5,192 nucleotides of DNA from Desulfurococcales archaeon. GTDB taxonomy: Archaea; Thermoproteota; Thermoprotei_A; Sulfolobales; Acidilobaceae. Shown piece after piece: positions 1 through 5,192 of the stretch. The DNA is taken from positions 1 to 5,192 of the forward strand of contig JALUZI010000239.1 of assembly GCA_027012045.1 (NCBI GenBank), written 5' to 3'. A program made the position numbers and the translations under genes. Within the stretch, counting starts at the first letter, position 1. Each line of letters starts with the position of its first letter. Under the pieces are notes generated by a model, which saw only the letters and a list, made by a program, of their open reading frames with translations, made no database searches and was not told the DNA's origin.

Positions 1-847
1 GCATCAAGCTAGCCACCACGGGGATATTGGCAATGAGAGCCTCCTCCCTAGCCCTCTTGATCTTAGATAGTGTTCCTTCCGAGAAGATGGGCTGGGTTAC
101 GATGAACTCCATTCCAGCCCGCCTTTTCGCTTTAAGCCTCCTGACCTCGGTATCCATTAGGGTGTAAGGGTTGAAGGCCCCGGCAATATTAAACCCTGGC
201 ACCTCCTTAATCTTACCACCCATATAGTCCAAGTTATAGTCCCGGAGTAGCCTGAGCATGTAGATCAGCCTTACCGAGTCAAGGTCGAAGACTGGCTTGA
301 CGTGTGGGCCTCCCATAAACCCGGGCCAGTCACCGGTTAATGCTAGGAAGTTCTTCACACCCAGCCATAGAGCACCCGTAACAAGGCTTGTGAGGCCAGC
401 CCTGTTCCTGTCCTTACATGATACGTGTAGGAGTATGTCGTCGTCAAACCCGTTCAGCCTTAGGAACCCTGCTGCAGCTACCGGGTCTGCCTGGACCCTG
501 CCCAGGGGGTTATCTGTTATTGAGTACGCGTCCACCAGGCCCTTGAAGGGCATTGCTTGGTCGAGCAGTCTCCTGCCATGCCCCCTTCTACTAGGCTCTA
601 ACTCGACGATAACAGGTTTCCTATTCCCTTCAACTAGCTTTTTCATAAGAGGCGAGTATGCTCTAATATCTAGGTCTACCTGTTTCTCCACGAATCCTGG
701 AGCCAGTATAGGTGTCTCTAGAACCTCGGGTTTCTCCTTGAGTAATTTCGTGTAGGGGCAGGGTCTACCGTCTACCTCGCATCTACCGTTGGTATCCATG
801 CCTCCGCAGGGACCGTTGACTAGCCGTTTTGGACATCCCGTATCCAT
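1..847 (-). CDS. Methylenetetrahydrofolate reductase-like protein with N-terminal MetV-type cysteine motif (3' end outside window)
   Basis: By family this would reduce a methylene-tetrahydropterin to the methyl form in the cytoplasm, feeding methionine synthesis or another methyl pathway. Reading the minus strand gives 282 visible codons and no stop before base 1, so the C-terminus is missing. Residues 5-30 hold four cysteines (5, 14, 23, 30) in the pattern CPKRLVNGPCGG...GRCEV...PCPY, as in the MetV/MTHFR C-terminal family. MetF-like barrel motifs follow: VIVELEP with Glu82, matching the E. coli MetF Glu28 region; SITDNP; HVSCKDRNR; LALTGDWP with Asp173, matching Asp120; and TQPIFS with Gln252, matching Gln183. 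I chose the ATG at 847 because GGAGGT lies 11 bases upstream. An in-frame ATG at 871 (8 residues longer) has no Shine-Dalgarno but cannot be excluded. The gene follows the transporter ATPase with no promoter visible between them. Family assignment is firm; cofactor and pterin substrate are unknown. Confidence 0.82.
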   Translation of the reverse strand, partial: MDTGCPKRLVNGPCGGMDTNGRCEVDGRPCPYTKLLKEKPEVLETPILAPGFVEKQVDLDIRAYSPLMKKLVEGNRKPVIVELEPSRRGHGRRLLDQAMPFKGLVDAYSITDNPLGRVQADPVAAAGFLRLNGFDDDILLHVSCKDRNRAGLTSLVTGALWLGVKNFLALTGDWPGFMGGPHVKPVFDLDSVRLIYMLRLLRDYNLDYMGGKIKEVPGFNIAGAFNPYTLMDTEVRRLKAKRRAGMEFIVTQPIFSEGTLSKIKRAREEALIANIPVVASLM

Positions 848-904
848 GTCTCGGACTGACCTCCATCCCATTGGATCTTCTATAGGAGGGTTCCTAGCGT
901 CTAC

Positions 905-1639
905 TTATCTGATTTTACCTAATAAGTTCCTAGACAGGTTTAGTATATCTAGATAAGGCTTTGAAGAGGGTGAATGGAGGAAATCCGCTGGTTTATATAC
1001 TCCTTCTAGTTTCCCTTTGTCAATGTAGGCTATCTTGTCAGCTAGGTAGAGAGCGTCTAGGATGTCGTGTGTAACGTGGATGACTGTTATATGTGTCTCG
1101 CTTTTAATTCTAGCTAATAATTCTAGTCCCTTTAACCTCAAACCGGGATCAAGGCTGCTCAGAGGCTCGTCGAGCAGAACCAGCTTTGGCTTGACAACCA
1201 ATGCCCGAGCCAGCGCGACCCGTTGCTTCTCCCCTCCGCTCAGCGACACCGGCTTCCTGTTTATAACACTCGTTATCCCCAGTAACTCCGCGATTCTCTC
1301 CGCTTCCCTGTAAGCCTCTCTCCTAGGAATGCCTCGGACTACCAGTCCGTAGCTTATGTTTTCGATTACACTCATATGTGGAAACAGCCCATAGTCCTGG
1401 GGTACAAGGGCAATTCCACGTTTCTCAGGAGGCAACCGTGTGGAATCCCTGCCATCAATCATTATCGTACCCTTGCTCGGTTTCGCTAGTCCTGCTATAA
1501 CATTCAGTAGAAGAGTTTTCCCGACACCACTAGCCCCCAGCACAATCAGGTATTCGCCTCTGGCAACCTCTAGTCTGGGGATCCTTAAAGTGAAGTCCCC
1601 GGCGGTAACCTCAATATTCTCCATCAACAGTAGTGTCAT
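905..1639 (-). CDS. wtpC: Tungstate/molybdate ABC transporter ATPase (WtpC/ModC-like, short form)
   Basis: This is the ATP-hydrolysing subunit of an oxyanion importer, acting on the cytoplasmic face as a dimer with the permease encoded just upstream. All ABC motifs are visible in 244 residues: Walker A GASGVGKT (35-42), Q-loop Gln81 in VPQDYGLFPHMSV, signature LSGGE (133-137), Walker B LVLLDEP (153-159), D-loop SSLD (161-164) and switch His191 in VTHD. The protein ends soon after the nucleotide-binding domain, so it lacks the C-terminal TOBE/regulatory domain of longer ModC/WtpC proteins that mediates feedback by bound oxyanion. Its length is that of short archaeal ModC. The ATG overlaps the permease stop (ATGA), and an AAGGTGA Shine-Dalgarno at 1647-1653 sits 7 bases upstream, supporting this start over Met6. 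The ABC ATPase call is certain; the tungstate/molybdate role comes from its neighbours. Confidence 0.93.
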   Translation of the reverse strand: MTLLLMENIEVTAGDFTLRIPRLEVARGEYLIVLGASGVGKTLLLNVIAGLAKPSKGTIMIDGRDSTRLPPEKRGIALVPQDYGLFPHMSVIENISYGLVVRGIPRREAYREAERIAELLGITSVINRKPVSLSGGEKQRVALARALVVKPKLVLLDEPLSSLDPGLRLKGLELLARIKSETHITVIHVTHDILDALYLADKIAYIDKGKLEGVYKPADFLHSPSSKPYLDILNLSRNLLGKIR

Positions 1640-2415
1640 TCAACAGTCACCTTCCTCAAAGCCACGAATATCGCCAGCACAATAATCGAGTAAAGCGCGG
1701 AGAGCGTGGCGGCATACTTCAACCCGTAAACGCTCAGGTAGTCAAGGATCAATATGTTAACAGTCTTCGGGTAGTATGCAACAACGAGCAGTGCCCCTAC
1801 CTCGCTTAGCCCTCTAGCCCAGCCTAGGAGCGCACCGGCGAGAATATGCCTATATGCCAGCGGGAGAGTTACTGTTCGAAACGCCGTCCACCTGCTAGCC
1901 CCGAGGGTTCTAGCCACATCCTCAAGCGATGAACCCACGATCTCGAATCCAACCTTGACAGTATCAACCAGCAGGGGGATGGATACGAACGTCATCACAA
2001 GGACTATCCCAGGGAAACTATCCTCAATGACTAGGCCGACCCGCGATAACCCGGGGCCTAGGAGCCCCTTGCTCCCGAAAGCCGAGAGAATCATTATCCC
2101 GGCAACAGCGTGGGGCATGACTAGGGGGATATCTACAATAGCCTCTACTAGGTTCTTACCCTTAAACGATGTCCTCGAGAGGATATATGCTAGTGGGACG
2201 CCTGTAGCTACAAGTATCAAGACGCTAACTATAGATGCCTCCAGAGATACTTTAATAGCCCCTAAAACCTCTCTGTTAGACATCATCTCTCCTGCCAGAC
2301 TGGGACTAGCTTCTAGGTAAAGCGCGGCTAGAGGCGCGACTATGAAGAATAATAGGATAAGTGAGAGTGTAATGTTTACAGCCTCGAACGAACCTATTCT
2401 ACCCGGCTGTTTCAA
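1636..2415 (-). CDS. wtpB: Tungstate/molybdate ABC transporter permease (WtpB/ModB-like)
   Basis: This is the membrane subunit that forms the translocation path for the oxyanion delivered by the binding protein encoded upstream. Counted from the TTG at 2415 it has 259 residues and about six hydrophobic segments (near 14-34, 53-80, 90-112, 134-153, 191-215 and 233-253). A clear EAA loop (EDVARTLGASRW followed by TVTLPLA, about 165-187) marks the ATPase contact. It is typical of the ModB/WtpB/CysT permease group. No ATG start exists. TTG at 2415 has GGTGG six bases upstream and gives a length close to the family norm, with a 17-base overlap with the binding-protein gene. TTG at 2454 (GAGGAG upstream, 272 residues) would overlap by 56 bases and add a tryptophan-rich tail. 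Its stop is shared with the ATPase start in an ATGA overlap, implying translational coupling. Confidence 0.9.
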   Translation of the reverse strand: MKQPGRIGSFEAVNITLSLILLFFIVAPLAALYLEASPSLAGEMMSNREVLGAIKVSLEASIVSVLILVATGVPLAYILSRTSFKGKNLVEAIVDIPLVMPHAVAGIMILSAFGSKGLLGPGLSRVGLVIEDSFPGIVLVMTFVSIPLLVDTVKVGFEIVGSSLEDVARTLGASRWTAFRTVTLPLAYRHILAGALLGWARGLSEVGALLVVAYYPKTVNILILDYLSVYGLKYAATLSALYSIIVLAIFVALRKVTVE

Positions 2416-3424
2416 CCAAACCCACCAGCTGAGAAGGTATATCACCGTTACCAATGGGCTCCTCTAGGAAGGGCTGGCCTAGCTTATCGAACACCTGCCG
2501 TCCATTCTCCAAGATATACTCGGCGAACTTTAGTGCCTCTCCAGGATTCTTGGCTGTTTTAGGTATTGTGAAGCCATATACTATTGGGGCCATTCTAATG
2601 GCTTTTTCCCCCTTGGTCCCAACGAGTATGTGGACAATTACTCTGCCGTAGTAATCCGAGTGCTTTGGATCGCCTAAATCCACGTTCCCTGGTAGCGTGA
2701 TGTAGGAAAGATTGTGTTGAACCGCAACACTCTGATATTCAAAGGCATAGTCAAGCTCTCCCGTCTCGAGCAGTGAGACAAGTTGTATGCTCTTCGGCCT
2801 CACCACCAGGTTCCCTTTTGGTGTGAATGATGCTGGTATGTAGATGTCCAGTCTATCACCGGTATAATTGTAACTAGATCCTGGGATATTCCTTATAACA
2901 AGGTTCTCGAGTATGCTCAAATCACCCTCAGAGAGGCTTAGGAGGCCTATAGCCCCCACAGACCTGTATCCACAGGGATCCCTGTTAGGATCCGAGAACC
3001 CATACTTAGCTTCTCCGCTTATCATTTCACTAATGGCCCTGTTCAATGTTCTATTTCCTTCACTTCCCTCGTATACCAGTACGAGCCTGTTCGAGGCAAA
3101 CTCAACGTACCAATCCGCGTATTTCGGATACATATACAGGGGGATGAGTCTGTAATCCGCGACTGCTACAAGGTCGCAGTTCTTGTGAAGGTCGGTCACC
3201 TTTCTAACAGCGTCGACACTGCCGCTGGGCTCCAATAGTACCTTCACACCAGTCTCTTCACTGTATTTCTGTGCGAGTTGTTTGAGCGGTATGGTTAGGC
3301 TCCCAGCGTTGCATACGATTATTTCCCCACTGCCGCTCTCCTGGGTTCTAGTTGCCGCTATTATTGTAGCTGCTATTACTAGGATGATTAGGACTGATGA
3401 AGCTAGCAGGACTCTCTTGCCCAG
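2399..3424 (-). CDS. wtpA: Tungstate/molybdate-binding protein of ABC transporter (WtpA family), probable CTG start
   Basis: This is the extracytoplasmic receptor that binds tungstate or molybdate and hands it to the WtpB permease. From the proposed CTG at 3424 it has 341 residues, close to WtpA proteins of Pyrococcus and Archaeoglobus. Residues 1-25 form a signal peptide or membrane anchor (GKR followed by a long LASSVLIILVIAA hydrophobic stretch), then a short TQESGSG linker. Family motifs follow: CNAGSL (38-43), EPSGSVDAVRKVT (from 65), LVAVADYRLIP, YPKYADWY, the ligand-loop motif FSDPNRDPCGYRS (about 143-155), LLETGELDYAFEYQSVAVQH (from 218) and PIVYGFTIPK. The acidic residues in the DPCGYR and LETGEL motifs lie where the known WtpA/ModA metal-oxyanion ligands fall. 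No ATG, GTG or TTG occurs in frame between the upstream stop (TAG, 3440-3442) and the GTG at 3247. A 3247 start would lose the signal peptide and the AGS anion loop. Confidence 0.93.
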   Translation of the reverse strand: MGKRVLLASSVLIILVIAATIIAATRTQESGSGEIIVCNAGSLTIPLKQLAQKYSEETGVKVLLEPSGSVDAVRKVTDLHKNCDLVAVADYRLIPLYMYPKYADWYVEFASNRLVLVYEGSEGNRTLNRAISEMISGEAKYGFSDPNRDPCGYRSVGAIGLLSLSEGDLSILENLVIRNIPGSSYNYTGDRLDIYIPASFTPKGNLVVRPKSIQLVSLLETGELDYAFEYQSVAVQHNLSYITLPGNVDLGDPKHSDYYGRVIVHILVGTKGEKAIRMAPIVYGFTIPKTAKNPGEALKFAEYILENGRQVFDKLGQPFLEEPIGNGDIPSQLVGLVETAG

Positions 3425-3427
3425 CGG

Positions 3428-3435
3428 CCACCACC
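3428..3435 (-). promoter_or_regulatory. Shine-Dalgarno-like GGTGGTGG deciding the wtpA start
   Basis: GGTGGTGG lies three bases before the CTG at 3424; its GGTGGT core is five bases away. It is the only ribosome-binding-like motif at the head of the signal-peptide reading frame and is the main reason for proposing CTG as the initiation codon. Confidence 0.5.
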
Positions 3436-3464
3436 GCTTCTAGGATGGGTTGTTGTATGGGAGA

Positions 3465-3473
3465 ATAAAAATA
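3465..3473 (-). promoter_or_regulatory. TATA-like promoter element for wtpABC
   Basis: On the minus strand the only gap between the SerK-like gene and wtpA contains TATTTTTAT. With the usual archaeal spacing of about 25 bases, transcription would start near 3443, about 20 bases before the proposed CTG start and just ahead of the GGTGGTGG motif. The upstream BRE is not convincing. The same T-rich run could also end the trpB2-serK transcript, so promoter and terminator cannot be separated by eye. Confidence 0.5.
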
Positions 3474-3479
3474 TCGGGT

Positions 3480-3493
3480 TTCCGATAACGGAA
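3480..3493. promoter_or_regulatory. Small inverted repeat upstream of the wtpA TATA-like element
   Basis: TTCCG-ATAA-CGGAA (plus strand) is a perfect five-base inverted repeat with a four-base centre, ending seven bases before the TATA-like element. The position would suit an operator or activator site responding to tungstate or molybdate. It could equally form a weak hairpin at the end of the SerK-like transcript, and such short repeats arise by chance. Function is unproven. Confidence 0.3.
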
Positions 3494-3499
3494 CACTCG

Positions 3500-4075
3500 T
3501 CACTCCAGTCTGAACCTTATACTTACACGTTTAAGCCACGTGTCATGTAAGGTAGACCGGGGAGGAAGGAGAGAACCATGGGACCCTGCCCTTCTTATAT
3601 CACTAGCCTTTAAGCGTGGTGGAATTACTAGTGTAAATATATCATCTACAATTGATGCGTCACTAACGAACGGCTTAAGCACGTAGTATACATCGAGGGG
3701 GTCTCTATAAACCACAAATACATTTGAGCTTTCCTTCAAGACAACCCTACCGGGGCCCCGTTTAGCCATCGACAAAACGATATCTTCTACCTTCCTAGCC
3801 TCCAGACCTACACTTAATCTAGGAGGGTTTATAGACCCGATATCCCTCTCGTAATCGGCGAGAACAACAGGAATAGTCTTATGCCCCATACTTAGGAGTG
3901 ACTGGTATCTGTGGTGTCCATCGATAATAGTGTAGCTTTGCCTGTCAACTATTACAGGTTTAAATAGAGTTCTCGACAGGCTGATTGATTCTCTCACCCT
4001 TCTAAGTCTCGCCTTGTCAGTCTCCTCATGAGGTTTGATATCGTCGACGTGTAGGAGGGCCAGTTCGGCATCCAC
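3500..4075 (-). CDS. serK: SerK-like ParB/sulfiredoxin-fold kinase (probable free L-serine kinase)
   Basis: SerK enzymes phosphorylate free L-serine to O-phospho-L-serine in the cytoplasm, an entry to archaeal cysteine synthesis. The 191-residue product has a ParB/Srx-type N-terminal domain: DDIKPHEET (11-19), FKPVIVD (38-44), and IIDGHHRYQSLLSMG (50-64), the family's active-site signature. Glu17 and Asp52 fall where I recall the catalytic Glu30 and Asp69 of Thermococcus SerK. The C-terminal block FTLVIPPRLKASDIRRAG...LLPPRSTLH (147-177) matches the layout of the SerK C-terminus rather than of plasmid ParB. It is some 60 residues shorter than the Thermococcus enzyme. The start is GTG at 4075, with a strong GAGGTGA at 4085-4091 nine bases upstream; the nearby ATG at 4071 is out of frame. 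It lies 9 bases after trpB2. A DNA-binding ParB role is unlikely, as no helix-turn-helix domain or parA is seen. Confidence 0.75.
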   Translation of the reverse strand: MDAELALLHVDDIKPHEETDKARLRRVRESISLSRTLFKPVIVDRQSYTIIDGHHRYQSLLSMGHKTIPVVLADYERDIGSINPPRLSVGLEARKVEDIVLSMAKRGPGRVVLKESSNVFVVYRDPLDVYYVLKPFVSDASIVDDIFTLVIPPRLKASDIRRAGSHGSLLPPRSTLHDTWLKRVSIRFRLE

Positions 4076-4084
4076 AATAGGCGG

Positions 4085-4091
4085 TCACCTC
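4085..4091 (-). promoter_or_regulatory. Shine-Dalgarno of the SerK-like gene
   Basis: GAGGTGA, a seven-base match to the complement of the archaeal 16S rRNA tail, ends nine bases before the GTG at 4075. Its last bases include the TGA stop of trpB2, so ribosomes ending on trpB2 sit on the next start. This supports both the GTG start and translational coupling of the two genes. Confidence 0.75.
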
Positions 4092-5192
4092 ACCTGGAGT
4101 TCGGGCAGGTATGACAGGTCTATCTCCTCCGGCTCTGCATCCCTCATCTTGCCCTCGAGGAAGTCCTGGTAGCCCGATAGGTCGAGTAGTCCGTGGCCGC
4201 TCAGGTTGAACAGTATTACCTTCTCCTCCCCGGTCTCCTTGTATTTGAGCGCTAGATCAATCACTGCCTTCACCGCATGAGCCGACTCCGGAGCTGGGAT
4301 AATACCTTCCAGCCTTGAGAACTCTACCGCTGCCTTGAACACCTCTGTCTGATGATAAGCGACCGGCTTGACGTACCCGTGGCTTACTAACAGGCTTAAT
4401 GTTGGCGCGACACCGTGGTACCTCAGTCCTCCAGCGTGTATAGGGGGCGGAACGTATTTGTGGCCTATCGTGTGCATTAGTATAAGCGGTGTTAGCCCTG
4501 CGGTGTCGCCGTAGTCGTATCTCCTCACCCCCCTAGTCATACTCGGAGCAGCCCTAGGTTCTACAGCGATAAACTCAGTATCACTAGTTCCGCGGAGCCT
4601 GTCATGCATGAACGGGTATGCTAGGCCCGCGTAGTTGCTCCCTCCGCCTACGGCGCCTACGACCACGTCTGGATACACGCCTAGTTCCTCCATTTGCTTC
4701 TTGGCCTCTAACCCTATTACCGTCTGGTGTAGCAGGACGTGGTTTAACACTGAACCCAGGCTGTACTTGGTATCCGGGTTCGAAGCAGCGTCTTCCACGG
4801 CTTCGCTGATCGCTATTCCAAGGCTACCCGGGTTATCAGGATCCTCAGCCAGTATCTTTCTCCCCGACTCTGTGAGGTTGCTTGGGCTGGGAACTACCTC
4901 CGCACCATAGGTCTGCATGACAGTCCTCCTATAAGGCTTCTGGATATAGCTGATCTTCACCATGTAAACCCGTAGCTTCAACCCGAATATGCTGGTTGCT
5001 AGGGCCAGAGCAGACCCCCATTGGCCTGCTCCTGTCTCCGTTGTAAGCCTCTTAACTCCCTCTAGCTTGTTGTAGTAAGCCTGTGCTAGGGCAGTGTTTA
5101 TCTTGTGGGAGCCCGTGGGTAGGACGCCCTCGTACTTATAGTAGATCCTGGCTGGTGTGCCCAGAGCTTTCTCTAGGTTCACTGCTCTTATG
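4085..5192 (-). CDS. trpB: Tryptophan synthase beta chain, TrpB2 type (5' end outside window)
   Basis: This is a PLP enzyme joining indole to an amino-acid donor to form tryptophan. The frame is open through base 5192; the first visible residues are IRAVNLEKALGTPARIYYKY. About 369 codons are present, and the N-terminal 60-80 residues of a usual 430-450-residue TrpB2 are missing. The GTG at 5182 is internal, not the start. Counted from the first complete codon, the PLP lysine is Lys30 in TGSHKINTA, the catalytic glutamate is Glu52 in TETGAGQWGSA, and the phosphate-binding loop is GGGSN (182-186). The TrpB2 rather than TrpB1 type is shown by KYEGVLPTGSHK, GQWGSAL, PPPIHAGGLRYHG and GIIPAPESAHA. 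TrpB2 enzymes are reported to prefer O-phospho-L-serine to serine. The downstream neighbour is a SerK-like gene, and no trpA lies on that side; what lies upstream is not visible. Confidence 0.95.
   Translation of the reverse strand, partial: IRAVNLEKALGTPARIYYKYEGVLPTGSHKINTALAQAYYNKLEGVKRLTTETGAGQWGSALALATSIFGLKLRVYMVKISYIQKPYRRTVMQTYGAEVVPSPSNLTESGRKILAEDPDNPGSLGIAISEAVEDAASNPDTKYSLGSVLNHVLLHQTVIGLEAKKQMEELGVYPDVVVGAVGGGSNYAGLAYPFMHDRLRGTSDTEFIAVEPRAAPSMTRGVRRYDYGDTAGLTPLILMHTIGHKYVPPPIHAGGLRYHGVAPTLSLLVSHGYVKPVAYHQTEVFKAAVEFSRLEGIIPAPESAHAVKAVIDLALKYKETGEEKVILFNLSGHGLLDLSGYQDFLEGKMRDAEPEEIDLSYLPELQVR

Noticed and set aside
297..755. 152-codon open frame on the plus strand
   Set aside because: It lies wholly antisense to the MTHFR-like gene, and its translation shows no domain or motif. 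The minus-strand frame carries clear family motifs throughout.
1990..2000. Box C-like GTGATGA on the minus strand, possible C/D guide RNA
   Set aside because: No CTGA box D was found at a suitable distance downstream, and the site lies within well-conserved permease coding sequence.
1062..2320. Several plus-strand open frames opposite the transporter genes
   Set aside because: They are antisense shadows of wtpC and wtpB, with no recognisable motifs or convincing ribosome sites.
2399..3247. Binding-protein gene starting at the GTG at 3247
   Set aside because: This start removes the signal peptide and the conserved CNAGSL anion-binding segment, both encoded in the same frame upstream, and has no good Shine-Dalgarno.
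3466..3493. Hairpin plus T-run as an intrinsic terminator after the SerK-like gene
   Set aside because: The stem is only five base pairs, and eight bases separate it from the T-run, which fits a TATA element equally well. It is mentioned under the promoter rather than called as a terminator.
3500..4075. Chromosome- or plasmid-partition ParB protein
   Set aside because: There is no helix-turn-helix domain, no parA neighbour and no parS-like repeats. The DGHHR motif and C-terminal block fit SerK better.

Overview
The window reads as a hyperthermophilic, Desulfurococcales-like crenarchaeal genome fragment; this is an inference. The support is the gene content (a TrpB2-type tryptophan synthase beta, a SerK-like ParB-fold kinase, a WtpA-type tungstate transporter), heavy use of AGG/AGA, ATA and CTA codons, GGTG-rich Shine-Dalgarno sites, non-ATG starts and an archaeal-type T-rich promoter. 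All six genes lie on the minus strand, so transcription runs from high to low coordinates. The plus strand carries only antisense shadows.

Region 1 (about 5192 to 3500, in transcription order): the 3' part of a trpB2 gene that enters from beyond the right edge, followed 9 bases later by a short SerK-like gene whose Shine-Dalgarno overlaps the trpB2 stop. SerK makes O-phospho-L-serine from serine. TrpB2 enzymes are reported to use O-phosphoserine as the amino-acid donor for tryptophan. The pair therefore looks like a two-gene unit for making and consuming O-phosphoserine, and it is the most interesting observation here.

Region 2 (about 3500 to 905): a 75-base gap with a T-rich promoter-like element and a small inverted repeat, then wtpA-wtpB-wtpC, a complete tungstate/molybdate ABC importer (binding protein, permease, ATPase) with overlapping genes. 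The wtpA reading frame has no ATG, GTG or TTG in front of its signal peptide. A CTG codon behind a GGTGGTGG motif is the best start; starting at the first GTG would remove the signal sequence and the first half of the anion-binding site.

Region 3 (about 847 to 1): the 5' part of a methylenetetrahydrofolate-reductase-like gene, running off the left edge. A MetV-type four-cysteine motif is placed at the N-terminus, directly ahead of the MetF-like barrel. It follows wtpC without a visible promoter and is probably cotranscribed with it.

I saw no tRNA, rRNA, CRISPR array, insertion sequence or long repeat. Every stretch above 100 bases is accounted for by a gene.
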